Assembly (NCBI GenBank): GCA_000497125.2
Contig: CM035317.1
Coordinates: forward strand, 8,001 to 72,000
Origin: Spironucleus salmonicida
Taxonomy: Eukaryota > Fornicata > Diplomonadida > Hexamitidae
DNA length: 64,000 nt
Direction of reading: 5' to 3'
Shown piece after piece: positions 40,215 to 51,729 of the stretch. The position numbers and the translations under genes are program-made. How positions within the stretch are numbered: position 1 is the stretch's first letter; each line of letters begins with the position of its first letter. The notes under the pieces are model-generated. The model saw only the letters and a list, made by a program, of their open reading frames with translations. It made no database searches and had not been told where the DNA came from.

Positions 40215-41744
40215 ATGTTGGCGGTATTAGCAGGGTACGCGCAGCTCCAGGCGTGCTACTCCGACCTGACCACCCTGGAGGTGTCCCAGGTGCAGGGTAC
40301 GTTGATCATCCACATCGAGCCGACCGGTAGCGCGGCATGCGGCAACCTGCCGACTGCGGTGAACGTCCGACTCCTGTTCACGCGGAAAGACCTGGACGTA
40401 CAGACCGTGCTCACGGACTTCGCATACGGGACTACGCTGCTGATCCAGATCCCAGTCGCCGACATCAAGCTATACGTCGACGTCAAGGCAGCCCAGCTCG
40501 AGATCCGCAGCTACAGCGAGGTCTTCATGCAGCAGATCTCCCAGATCACGCTCACCCGCAACAGCGAGGCAGAGGTTTTCAGCAACCTCCTGGTGGAGTA
40601 CGACCAGAAAGTCTTCACCGCGACCGCCTCCTTCCCGAAGGCATTCACAACGCTGGCCGTGACTAACGCCACGCTCATCGTCACCAACTTCATACAGTCG
40701 TACCCACTCTCATATGATAGTTCATCAGTGAAGACTGAGACCACTGCTAAAACCATATCCATCGGCTTCTCCAATAAGGATCTGTCCCCCATCCTCTACA
40801 ACACCGGGATCCTCTCCATAATGCTGGTATGCACCTACGGCTCCAACGACATCGAGGCCACCGGGAAGGTGTCCACCATCACCCTATCGTATAAGGGCCA
40901 AGACTCCCCAGGGGTGATATCGGCAGTGAGCGCGTACGGCAACAACCTGTTCCTGATGATAGACAGCTCCGAGAGCTTGAAAACGGAACTAATGAAGGCT
41001 GCCTAGGTTAAGCTGGTGATCGAGGTGAACGACTTCGCCTGTACCCTCGTCGCGCAGTTCGCGGCAGCACTGCTCTCGGAGAACATCAAACTGAATGGAA
41101 AGCTCCAGCTCAACATGGACGAGCAGGTCTTCTCCCCGGTGGACGATGGCTTCCTGCAGCCGCCTGAGTGCCTGCAGCTGGTGTTCGACAAGGGCGAGAG
41201 CGTGATCGTCAGCATGGCCCTGTACAAGGACGAGGTTCCACTGAACCGGTTCAGCTTCACCTTCGCCAACATCCGCAAGACGTGCTTCTCGGACACGCAC
41301 ATGGTGCTAGAGGCCGGCTTCATCCGCGTAACGTCAACGAACAACTGCCCGCAGCCAAAGCCCTACAAGGCCAATGTTACCATCTAGCTGTTTCCTACGC
41401 AGGCGAACTAGGTTACTAACAGTGTCACCAATGTGGCAACTGCCGAGTTTCTGCTGGACACGCACCTCGACATCGAGATTCGCATCCCGGAAGCGAAGAC
41501 GATCCGCTAAATTCAGGACGCGTACAACTACTAGTTGCTGATCACGAGGGCCAACGGAGACTTCGTGGACTCGCTTTACCCCGACTTCTAGACGGTGACG
41601 CTGATGGAGATAATATTCTACAATATTATCATAATTGCAGCATCGATGGTTGCCGGCGGGGCGCTCGGCGGCGTTATCATATTCGGAAAGACCAAGCTAC
41701 GGATGAAGAAGCTGCGGCCAAAGCCCGAAATGGACGAGATATGA
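40215..41744 (+). CDS. Type I membrane protein, 509 aa, unrecognised (left arm)
   Basis: ATG 40215 (context cttcaaaaATG) to TGA 41742, with several TAG codons as Gln. A short hydrophobic N-terminus (MLAVLAGYAQLQAC) may be a signal peptide. About 450 residues of Thr/Val/Ser-rich, beta-strand-like ectodomain with few cysteines follow. A membrane helix lies near residues 472-496, then a basic tail (KTKLRMKKLRPK). Strongly GC-rich codons. Probably a surface protein of a different class from its cysteine-rich neighbours. The right-arm copy has the same length, and the differences noticed between them change amino acids. Family not identified. Confidence 0.82.
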
Positions 41745-41755
41745 CTGTTTGAACT

Positions 41756-42465
41756 TATAATTCTAAGTATAATATTATAATATAAATATATAATTTAATC
41801 TCAAAAATTTTAATTATAATTAAATTTAACATACTGAATTATTTAAAAACGGAATTATTATTATTTTTATTAAATAATTATTAAAAAGTGGTAGTATTTT
41901 ATATTTAGTATAATTAATCTGAAAATATTGAACTTTAAATTTATATATAAATAAAGTGTATAATTATAATTATAGACACGCTTTTAAAATTTCAACATTA
42001 AAAATAATGATTGGTTTTTATTTTATTGAATTAAAAATTATTTTAACTGTCTTATAAATAAATATTACACCATTGTCTAGATTTGTTGATATAATGAATT
42101 TTATGAAACTTTGATGTTCCCAAGTGTAATACTACAATTGCTAATAAAATTATGAGTATAATATTAATAATAAAGTTGATTATCAAAAGTAAATATTTTA
42201 TTAGCAGTGTTAAAATTATAGTTATAGTCATCTTTAAAATATTATTTTGAATAATAACTAATTTAATATAATAATTGTAATATACATTTAATGATTCAAT
42301 CTTTATATAGTAATAAATATATAGAATAATGAAATTAGTGATAATCCATCATTTAAAAATCATATTAACAGATGTATATAGGACATATAAGTTTTGCATC
42401 TTTATATAACTTCTCATTCTCAACATGCAATATTAGTTCTCTTAGGCTAACGATTTACTACCTAA
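41756..42465. other. AT-rich intergenic DNA
   Basis: First 700 bp of unique sequence inside the inverted repeat; very AT-rich, no gene seen. Confidence 0.55.
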
Positions 42466-42654
42466 ATGTTACTGACAACTGTGATCGACCCGGTGACGAT
42501 CATCGCGCACGATATTCTGCACCTGACCCAGCGGTTCACGTCCATGGAGAATGACGTACTGGGAACGGCGGACCAGCTCGGGATGCGCGACGCGCTGCAG
42601 CGGCTGGACGCCGGGATTCGCATGGCGGCGGAGTACCTGGGCGAGAGGGAGTGA
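42466..42654 (+). CDS. Small conserved-looking ORF, 62 aa
   Basis: ATG 42466 to TGA 42652 with no TAA/TAG inside. GC-rich coding pattern in sharp contrast to the AT-rich upstream DNA supports a real gene. The protein is mostly helical and charged (for example MRDALQRLDAGIRMAAEYL). It converges on histone H2A with only 19 bases between the two stop codons. Not recognised; no signal peptide or membrane span. Confidence 0.55.
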   Translation: MLLTTVIDPVTIIAHDILHLTQRFTSMENDVLGTADQLGMRDALQRLDAGIRMAAEYLGERE

Positions 42655-42673
42655 CAGGGTAAACAAGAATATA

Positions 42674-43033
42674 TCACTGGTCCTGGGACTTCTTGGACTT
42701 GGAGGTGTGCTTCTTCTCGTCCTCGAGTCTGGCGACACCGCCGTCGCGGATGACGACGTCCTTGAAGATCTCGTTGAGCTCCTTGTCCTTGCGGATGGCG
42801 TTCACGATGTTGTTGGGGGTGATACGCTTGGTGGACTTCTTGTCCTTCTGGTTGAGGGCTTCCTTGAACACCTCGTCGATGACGGACTCGAGGATGGCGG
42901 CCATGTAGACGGGGGCGTCGGAGGAGATACGGTCGGCGTAGCGGCCCTCCTTGAGATGCCTGTGGATACGACCGACGGGGAAGATGATACCGGCACGGGT
43001 GGATCTGGACTTGGCTTTGTTGTCAATGGCCAT
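42674..43033 (-). CDS. Histone H2A
   Basis: 119 residues, single frame to TGA 42674. The histone fold is clear: FPVGRIHRHLKEGRYADRIS (alpha 1/L1), APVYMAAILESVIDEVFKEA (alpha 2), TPNNIVNAIRKDKELNEI (alpha 3). It is diverged from canonical H2A: the usual GAPVY is DAPVY and the docking region is unusual. The C-terminus ends KSQDQ, a Ser-Gln site of the kind phosphorylated in H2A.X; whether it serves that role is inference. The start is preceded by cttcaaaa and a short G/C-rich upstream block. Nucleosome component, nuclear. Confidence 0.93.
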   Translation of the reverse strand: MAIDNKAKSRSTRAGIIFPVGRIHRHLKEGRYADRISSDAPVYMAAILESVIDEVFKEALNQKDKKSTKRITPNNIVNAIRKDKELNEIFKDVVIRDGGVARLEDEKKHTSKSKKSQDQ

Positions 43034-43110
43034 TTTTGAAGGGGAAAATCGGGGGAACGGGGGTGCCGGGCCTAGCGACTCGCGCAGGTTCGAATTTCTG
43101 TAAATCCCTT
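43034..43110 (-). promoter_or_regulatory. GC-rich upstream block of histone H2A
   Basis: About 75 bases of G/C-rich sequence directly upstream of the H2A start, ending in ccttcaaaaATG. Most other upstream regions here are AT-rich, so this block may be the H2A promoter. No specific factor site is claimed. Confidence 0.35.
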
Positions 43111-44755
43111 ATCCTTACTATTATATATAGTATGTAATTATATAATATTAGTTAATTATATTGATTATAAAAAAGGTCTAGTTTTTTATTATATTTAAAA
43201 CTCATCAGATAGGTATAATAATATTCTTTTACATATTTATCTGTTTCTATTAACATCATTATTATGTATAATAAGTTTAAGAAAACTTTTTATAAGTTAA
43301 GTAAATTATTTTACTTTTAGTCAATGTTAACGGGATTAAATATTTTGATGTGTTAACTGTTAATTATATATTTATTATTCTTAGTAAAGTAATAGAATCA
43401 TTTTACATTTCATTCAATGTTTATATGCTATAAAATATCTACAAATTAATTCTCATCATTAGACAACATTTATGAATCCGATAGAGAAAGATTGCAAAAT
43501 TCTAATTTGAAGTCACAAAATAAAATTAGCTTAATTTAATCACAGAATAAATTTTCTGATAGTGGGATTTTCATTGATTTATATGTATTAGGCATCTGTC
43601 TTCTTTTCATGTGCATCAACTTATTTCCTTTCATTCTAAACAATATAAGGAAATAATAGTATTATCAGTGTTCAATTTAATATAAATTATTCCATATCAG
43701 TTAGTTCTTACCAACTTCAGATAACTGATACTTTAATAAAATGCTTAATATTTTTATAAATGTTAAATATATTTTTACTTGGTTTAAATTTAAAATATAT
43801 TACTAGATGTAATATTATTTTGATTTTGAATTTAAAACTTGAGTTACATTGATTTAAAAATAGAATGTATAATAATTGTAATTATTAATAATATGAATTC
43901 ATATAACTTGTGGTGTATACTTTTTATTAGTGTGAGTATTATATATTATTATTAAATAAAAAGTATTCCTTTAAGTTCATATTTATAAACTAATGATAGT
44001 TAAAAATAATAATATACAATAATAATCTTATTATTGTGTCTATTTATATTAAATATTTAATATAATATTTATTTCGTTTAAATTCTGATTATCTTATTAT
44101 AATTAGGTTAAAATTACAAATAATAATTATGTTTTAAGTTTAACTTAATTTTAACATAATTAAAATAACTATGATATGAATATATTGTTTAAGATGAAAA
44201 ATATAAAATTTAAACTAAAATATATCATAATGACTAGATTTATTCAAAATCTTATGATTATTAGTCAAAATATTCTGAACTAGATTTAAATATTGAAATA
44301 AATAATTATTACAATCTTGGATTTTATTTAAAAAATCAAAATATATTAATTGGATAATAAACTATAGTCCTCATAATAGTAATTTATAGTTTATAGCAAT
44401 GATTATATACTAATAACCATATTTGAGATATTGTATAATTTTATTTTCCTATCACTTCATTTTATTATATTTGAAGATAATTTATATATAGATAATAATT
44501 CATGTGTATAAAATGTCATTATTGTAAATTGACAATTATGCTAGAAATAGTGTGTTTAGATAACTATTAAAGAATCGTTATCAGCAACCTTATAGAAGCA
44601 TAATAACTCGGGAAAGTCGCCATTAACAATCTATTCAAATAATATTGTCCACTAAGAAATCATAAAACTTAAAATTTATGCAAAGTTAATATTATCTTTA
44701 CCAAGTTATTCAGAAACAAATATTAATTTTATGAAGAAATTATCGCAAACTTCAT
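43111..44755. other. Long AT-rich intergenic region
   Basis: 1.6 kb of very AT-rich DNA between H2A and the next gene. No gene or RNA recognised. Confidence 0.55.
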
Positions 44756-46165
44756 TCAAAAAACTTAATTGCTAGAATTGTTAGCCTTCTCCAACAATGA
44801 TCGCTCAAACTATTATTTATTCGATATCTTACGCTTTTTTATCACCAACACGGTAATTACGATACTCATTATCACTGTAAGTCCCGCAATGACGCCGACC
44901 ACGATGTAAATAATTTGATTTCCCGCATTATTCTCTATGCATAGCTGAGGATTTACAATACAGTCCACACATTATCCACCTCGCAAAGTTAACCCCTGCA
45001 CGCATCTCTCGCATTAAATATCTGTACCACACTTGGTGCAATTTTTCAGCAAGCTACCGCAGTTGCATGCCTCACCAGTCTGAAGATCCTCACAACTGAT
45101 ACAAGCACCAGCTCGCAGTGTGTTAGATTATGAGCACGAACTGCAAATTGTCCCCTCGCATTTTAAGCATTTTTCGATCAGATTCCCTCCACAATTGCAG
45201 TATTCGCTCCTAATATTTTCGCATTTTTCGCACTTCCCACTCCTTAAAAAATATCCAATTTTGCAGAAATCGCACGTCCCGGACTAAGTACATTTCTGAC
45301 AGCCAGGATCGCATGCCTGACACATATTCAGCTCCCCATCCAAGATGCTGCAGAAGCTCCCAGCGGCGCATCCCGCGTTATTCTGGCACTGGTCCAGCGT
45401 ACAGCGCCCACCTATCAAGTTTAAACCACTTGAACAGACCGTGCATGCGTCATTTTCGCACTATATGCAGTTCTCGACAGCCTGTGTCCCGCAATTGCAG
45501 ATCGCTCCGGACGGTTAGTTGACTGTGCAGGGCGTGCAGGTGCCGGAATCCAAGAAGTTGTTGATTTTGCATGAAACGCACGTTTCCGGCGTGTTCGCGC
45601 ATAGGACGCATGAAGCCGAACAAGCCTCACAGCGATTCTGCTCGGTGAGGCTGACCACGCAGATCTCGCCTTTTTGGCACTGGTCGTCTGCTTAGCACTC
45701 GTCTAGGACGCATGAGCTGTCTGCGAGCCTGTAGTTCGTGCGGCACTCTAGGCAGCTGTCGAAGTCGCAGGTGATGCAGTTAGCAATTTGGTTGGTCGCA
45801 CAATGGCATTTGCTGTCGACTGGCATCGCGTTATCGCACTTCTGGCACTTTTAGGGCGTATCGTACTGCCCGGAAACGCACTGAATGCAAATCTCTAAAG
45901 ATTCGCATCTTATACAGCTTTCTTTGCAGAATCGACAGGTTTAGCCGCTCAGGAAAGACGAATTTGCGCAGGTAGTACATTTTTCTGCCTCGCAGGAAGC
46001 ACAGTTTGGAATGGGGCTTATGCTCTCAGAACACTTGCAGGAAGCCAAAAAAGGCTGGGTTGGAGAGCAAGGGATGCACGGAGTATTGTTTTATGGTCTT
46101 TGAGGGCAAAAATGAGACAGTGAGCAGTTGTTAGTGGAGTTTGAGCATGTTCCTGGGTCTGCCAT
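44756..46165 (-). CDS. Cysteine-rich membrane protein, 469 aa
   Basis: ATG 46165 to TGA 44756, many TAA/TAG as Gln. Nearly the whole ectodomain is built of CxxC and CxC pairs in repeating modules (for example CNCGTQAVENCIQCENDAC), as in diplomonad VSP/CRMP surface proteins. A membrane helix lies near residues 416-438, followed by KKRK and a cytoplasmic tail of about 24 residues, longer than usual. No signal peptide at this ATG. An upstream ATG in another frame opens with a hydrophobic string but hits TGA after seven codons. It shows no close similarity to the arm-encoded 219-aa protein. Confidence 0.82.
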
Positions 46166-47361
46166 AATAAATGATGGAATGGAAAGTATAGTTGCTTTCA
46201 AATGAGAAGGAGGAAATACATGGGTTGAACGCGATATTATCGAGAAACTAAAACTAGAAATAGGAAATTACGAGGATTGCTAGTGTTAGCTTGAATAGTA
46301 CAGTAAAACTGAAACTGCACCTTATTTTACAATGAAATATAAATATAATTAGATAAGTTACGATACTGAAATTTGAGATTAACAAACCAATAAAATGAGT
46401 TTATGAGTATATATTACATGTTTATTTATAAATAATTTAATATTGTATAGTTAATATTAGTTTTAGTAGCGTTTTTATAGTAGTGCAATAATATTAAAAT
46501 ATTATCAACCAGTTATAGTATTTATGTAAAGCTGCTTAGTTCAATTAATAAACACTACTATTTTATTCACATAATAAGTATTTCATAAGGATATAGTAAA
46601 CTAACACTATTAGTATTGATATTACGAAAACTACTATTCTAATAATTTTTTATTAAAGTCTTTAAATTTAAGAATATAAGAATATTAATCATATTCAAAA
46701 ATATATAATACATATTATACAGTATATAAACGTATTCCATAAACAATGCAAAAAAAATAATAGAAATTAATGAGATGCATATTGCATTTATGTTTGCAAT
46801 GTTGCCAATTTACTAGCTATGAATAACTCAAGTCTTAAGAAATATATCCTATTCAATTCAAAAAAAAAATCTTTCAAACAAGTTTGCGGTAAATATAACT
46901 TGACAAATTGCTTGATTCATGTGTCTTTTCAAGTGATTCTAATTACCGATTAAAACAATATCTACAATATTTAATATTATACATTAATATCTTATTATTT
47001 TTTGCTTTTATTTTCATTTTGATTTAGAAACCTTTATACTAAAATAAAATCAAATTATACAAGTAAATTTATGATATCTTATTACTACGATTTGCAGCAA
47101 TTTTCTCTGAATGAAAAAACTATCTGACCTTTACAGTAAATACTCATATATTTCCACAATTCACTCACTATTATTCTCTAAATACCCGCACCCCACGTAC
47201 TATTTTATCACCCTATTTATCCTATTAAATAACATTGTTCTCAAACTATAAAATTTCGCAATTAATTTTAATCTAATTCCATTATATTTTATATATATTA
47301 TTTTATCAAAAAATTACTATCATTTTAAAACTACCAAATACGATTTTTCGTAAAACCCAAA
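46166..47361. other. AT-rich intergenic region between divergent genes
   Basis: About 1.2 kb between the divergently transcribed 469-aa surface protein and the hydrogenase, so it should hold both promoters. Very AT-rich; no gene recognised. Confidence 0.5.
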
Positions 47362-48897
47362 ATGGGATGCGGCTCGGAAATTGCACCCCCAGCGACAATT
47401 CTAAGCAACGAATCGACCCAGAATCATACCCCCATCCACGGAAAATCCTCAACCAAACCAGCTGAGGAGCGTTTTGCGCTGCACACGAAAACGCGATTCC
47501 CAGTGGCCACAATCGACATCACAAAAGGCCCAATCGACAAGACTTTCTCGGTCCAACTGGACTACTCGAAATGCATCGGCTGCCACAACTGCGCCCGCGC
47601 GTGCGACGAGTGGCAGGGCTTCCACGTCATCACGAAGGGCCCCGTGAAGATCCCGCCCTATATATAAACCTACGCTCTAAATCGTGAGCTGAACGACGAA
47701 ACGCACCGCATTCGCCTCGACACTACCGACTGCGTGGGCTGCGGGAACTGCGTCTCCGCGTGCCCCACGAACGCCTTCCAGCCCAGAAACCAGGTCCAGG
47801 AGGTGCTGGAGGCGCTCCAGTCGAATAAAGTGAAGGTTGCGGTTCTGGCACCTGCTACACGCGTGGGCCTCGCGGAGGCGTTCGGGATGGGCGTTGGCGC
47901 AACTTGCGAGCGCCAGCTCGTAAAAGCGCTCCGGGGCGTCGGATTCCAGTACGTTTTCGATAACCTCTACGGGGCTGATATAACCACACGCGAGGATGCT
48001 GCTGAGGTGCTCAAAGCCAAATCGGAGAAAAAGGGGCCAGTATTCACCTCTTGCTGCCCTGCGTGGGTTAATTTGTGCGAGCGAAAGTACCCGCAGCTTT
48101 TGGGTAGGCTATCGACTGCAAAATCACCGCATGGGAGCATCTGCACGCTAATTAAGAGGTAGTTTGCAGCGTCGATAGGCAAGAAAGCCAAGGATCTGTG
48201 TGTGGTAGGGTGCATGCCCTGCACGGCGAAAAAGGACGAGGCCGCTAGGAAAGAACTCACCACCGATGGGGTGCCTGACTGTGATATCAGCATAACTTCT
48301 CGCGAGATTTTTGACTTTTTGAAATCTAAAAATATTGAGTTCACAAATGAAAAGGAAAAAGAATTAGAACATGATGAAATGGCTAAAATAGATGCTCCAT
48401 ATGCTTAGGTGTCTGGGTCTGCTTATATTTATGGTAAAACCGCAGGCGTTACTGAGTCTATTGTTAGGTATTTAGGAGCAAAACTAAACACGGAAGTTGC
48501 TTTCGGAGAGATTGTCCCTAAAACTATATTCTTAGACGAGAAAACTAAGCATTCTGTAAAATAATATGATGTGCTTTTATCTGGGTAAGTGTATAAATTT
48601 GTTGTTGCCACTGGTGGTTCGGCTCTTCGTAAAACGGCTGAAATGGTAATGGCTAATGAACTAGAATGTGACTCAATTGAAATGATGGCATGTTTACATG
48701 GATGTCAAGGTGGAGGTGGTCAACCTAAAAATATGAAAAAGATGGAGATTCCAACTAGAGCAACAGGGCTAAATGAAGCAGATACTAAACTCAGAAATAG
48801 CAGTAGTTTTGATAATAAATCTCTAGATGCTGTTTATGATAAGCTAGGAAAGTAAGTTCACGAATATTTTCATACTTAATATAGCGTTTGGAAGTGA
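47362..48897 (+). CDS. [FeFe]-hydrogenase, 511 aa
   Basis: ATG 47362 to TGA 48895, one frame with five TAA/TAG as Gln. Two [4Fe-4S] clusters: CIGCHNCARAC (from residue 71) and CVGCGNCVSAC (from residue 124). H-cluster motifs: TSCCPAW (L1, residue 231), CMPCTAKKDE (L2, residue 284) and MACLHGCQGGGGQP (L3, residue 444). The C-terminus EYFHTQY, with a TAA-encoded Gln, lines up with the HTHY end of the family. It produces H2 from ferredoxin electrons in anaerobic protists, in the cytosol or a hydrogenosome-related organelle; the N-terminal extension of about 60 residues shows no clear organelle-targeting signal. GC-rich 5' two thirds, AT-rich 3' third. Confidence 0.96.
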
Positions 48898-49159
48898 TTC
48901 TAATTGTACATGTTTATTATAATTTCTTTTATTAATATATGAATTAGAAAACACTAATAATATGATTTTACATATTACTTTAGACCTGATTTATTAAAAA
49001 CTATATTCGCATTATAAAAAATTTTGCATAACCAGTATATAATTATATAACTAACGAATTCTAAAATGTTTAACATTACAAATCACAAACAATATTATCT
49101 GCCTTTTATATGTTATACACTTAATTCTACTTTCTACAAATATTTCCACTCCCAATACA

Positions 49160-49534
49160 ATGACTACTATTTGCTAACCTTCTTAAATCCTCATAGAAGG
49201 ATTTTGCTACGAAGACAATTGTGGTGATTGCAATACACATGGAAAATGCACGCCTTCTCCTTTTATTGCCGGAACTGCTTAGTGCGAATGTGAAGCTAAC
49301 TTCACTAATGCTTCATAATGCTCTGAGTGTGTATTTGGTTTTGTTATAAAGGAAAATAGTTGTGTTGAGAATAAAACACTAGATATTGAGCTTATTGTAG
49401 GTATTTTTGGTGGATGTTTGATATTAGCTGTTATTATAGGTGTTTCTGTCGTTATTTGCTCCATTATCAAAAAGAAGAAATAGGCAAATGCTGATTACTT
49501 AGAAGTCCCTCTTTAAGCTGATGATGTTATATGA
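49160..49534 (+). CDS. Small EGF-like membrane protein, 124 aa
   Basis: ATG 49160 to TGA 49532, five or more TAA/TAG as Gln. One EGF-like cysteine module (CYEDNCGDCNTHGKCTPS, then CECEANFTNASQC, then C-x2-C), a membrane helix near residues 76-101, the basic stop-transfer KKKK and a 20-residue acidic tail containing YLEVPL. No signal peptide. Resembles the anchor end of a larger EGF-type surface protein, so a truncated gene is possible, but start, frame and stop are all intact. Lies 262 bases downstream of the hydrogenase. Confidence 0.65.
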
Positions 49535-49832
49535 TATTCTTTGTTTATATTTAATTATGAATCATTTTTTTAATAATATGTTTTAACTTTACTAAGACAT
49601 AGTTTTTCAAACTATTTCTGGTTTTAATAAAAATATTTAATATTTTAATATAGTTTCTTATATAATACTTAATCATAATTAATCAACTTATTAACTTTAA
49701 TAAGTTTTCAAATGAATCAAATTTTAAATATTTACAATCTAAATAATAGTTACAGGTTACTTAGAATTCACTCATTATAAATATTATCTTCGGCAAACAA
49801 TAAAACAAAACATTTAATAAGAAAACGTAAAA

Positions 49833-51341
49833 TCATTTAATTAATTCTAACATATCATCAGGCTTTCTGGTATAATATCTTACAATTTCGTCAGGGAAGC
49901 ATTAATTGCACTGTTCGATAGCTTCAAAAAGTCTTGTGCCGCTTTCAGCCTCTATTTATTATAATCTAGCTAGACCGCCGCTGGTAACGAATTACCTTCT
50001 GGCTTGAACATCCTTAGGAAGTATTTTAGCATACTGAGCAACTACATGTTTCAATATCTGAGGTGGTGCCTGGTGCAATAATGGGTCTAAAGCAGGTAAT
50101 TAATTTGTCTTTTAGACAATAAACTTTATGCTTCTCTTGCACTTTTACTTTAAATCTTCACTAGAGTTCTCGCTCATGAAAAGACCTAATAATTTAGGCA
50201 AAACGTTGGCATCACAAACAGCACGAGCGTGCTCCGGTGTATGGCGACCAATTTGGCCGAGAACCCAAACGGTAGCAGCGATAATGTGGTCTTCTGACTC
50301 GCTAACTAAGCAGCTGACAAGAGGAGTCACACCCTTGGCGACTATGATGCTGAGAGCAAGAGTCTCAGAAAATGCAGAAATGAACCCGATTGCCATGATG
50401 CCAGGAAGACGGTTTTAGCCCCTGTTTACGCTAATAAACTCGATCAAAGCACCAATTCCACCTGCGCTAACGACAGTCTGGGCCAGCTCGCTGGTGTGCT
50501 TCACAATTTCGCGTATCAGAGTTGCAGCGTTACGAGCGCAAATTTCGTCCTTATCGCGAAGCAGATTGAGCGATTTGGGGAAGATATCACCGTCGATTAC
50601 GAGCTCTGCGAGCTCTACGGAGTGTTTGGAAATCTGGGCGAGGCACGCGCATACCTGGCGACGGACCTTGCAGTCCTTGGAGTTGATCAACGGGGCAATG
50701 TAGGAAATCGCACCTGCGTCAACGATCGACTGCGCGAGTTCAGGGGTGTGTTTTGCGATGTCGGAAAGGGCCGAAACGGCGACGTTTTTGAGCGAAAGCT
50801 CGGGCTCCTGCGCGGCGGTAATTAAGAATGGAATAGCACCGGCGTCCACTACGGCGGACGCGAGCTGTTCGTTGTGGCGGGCGATGTACCCAACGGCCCA
50901 GGCGGCGGACTCCTTCACACCGGCGTCAAACTCGTCCAGGCAGGCCACGAGGGGCTCCAGGGCTCCAGAATCGACTACTGCCTGCGCTAGGGTAGGAGAG
51001 TGACGAGATACCGACCTGAGTACGAACGCCGCCGCTTTCTGGTAGTGCCTGTTCTGCTCAGAAATGGAATAGACGAGCTGGGGGAGCACGTCAGAGGCGA
51101 CTATAAGTTCAGCCATTTCCTCTGAGAAGTTTGCCATACGGCCGAGAGCGGTGGCGGCAGCATGCTAGACTGCAGGTACAGAGTCCGCGAGAAGGGCGCG
51201 GCAGAGCTGAACGCCGCCAAGCTACTTTATGGTGTCAACGTTCTGTGGATGTTGCGAAAGTTCAGCAAGATTCTAAACGAAATCTTGACGAGCACGTTAA
51301 TATGTTTCAAAATGAGATACAACAAACCTGTTGGTGGTCAT
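49833..51341 (-). CDS. SPAG6: PF16/SPAG6-type axonemal central-pair protein, 502 aa
   Basis: ATG 51341 to TGA 49833 in one frame with TAA/TAG as Gln. Armadillo repeats fill the protein. Family signatures are strong: ALGRMANFSEEMAEL, AAAFVLRSVSRHSP, WAVGYIARHNEQLASAVVDA, ALSDIAKHTPELAQ, WVLGQIGRHTPEHARAV, and a C-terminus with FPDEIVRYYT. Length matches the roughly 500-510 residues of the family. The protein sits in the C1 central microtubule apparatus of motile flagella. The start context is tttcaaaaaATG. The 5' two thirds (N-terminal repeats) are GC-rich, the 3' third AT-rich. Confidence 0.95.
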
Positions 51342-51729
51342 TTTTTGAAAGAAATGTGCGCCAAATGTGGAAATGGAAATATATCAATAATATACAATAA
51401 TCAAGATGAATTATAACAAATTATATTAAATTATTATACAAAATTATATATTACATATGCAAGTTATTATCAATATTATATACTTATTATTACATATTTT
51501 GGTTTTTTGAAATCATTAAATTACCTATTTCTGAATGAAATTTATAAACTTTAAAAAATAAAAATAGTAAAGTTAAGTATAATATGTATTTGATAGAATA
51601 AATCCATTATTTGTTTTTGTTGATAAAAAAATTAATAAAAAATTAAGATTATATTCACAATATTTTATTTTAGATAATATTTATATTTGTACAATTTACC
51701 AATAAACCAATTTTTACACTCCATGGAAA
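51342..51729. other. AT-rich divergent promoter region
   Basis: 388 bp between the PF16/SPAG6 start and the start of the small cysteine-rich protein. AT-rich; presumably carries both promoters. No gene seen. Confidence 0.5.

Larger units (their letters stand above)
35172..41755. repeat. Left arm of a 6.58 kb inverted repeat
   Basis: Reverse-complement match to 54389-60972. Both arms are 6,584 bp with no net length difference, including in the intergenic parts (689 bp between the first two genes in both arms). The outer edge lies inside a coding sequence. The inner edge lies 11 bases past the stop codon of the third gene (after tgactgtttgaact). Differences are few and clustered. Confidence 0.93.

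Noticed and set aside
43088-43096. GGTTCGAAT, resembling the T-loop/B-box of a tRNA gene
   Set aside because: No matching acceptor stem, D-arm or anticodon arm in the 80 bases on the corresponding side; it lies in the upstream block of histone H2A.
46165-46210. Intron joining a hydrophobic upstream start to the 469-aa cysteine-rich gene
   Set aside because: An upstream ATG begins a hydrophobic string but stops at TGA, and no convincing splice-site or branch-point motif of the diplomonad type is present; the ATG at 46165 gives a complete gene.
47650-48855. Four short ORFs that look like a hydrogenase pseudogene with nonsense mutations
   Set aside because: All four lie in one frame and the interruptions are only TAA/TAG, which also interrupt every other conserved gene here; the gene is intact under the reassigned code.
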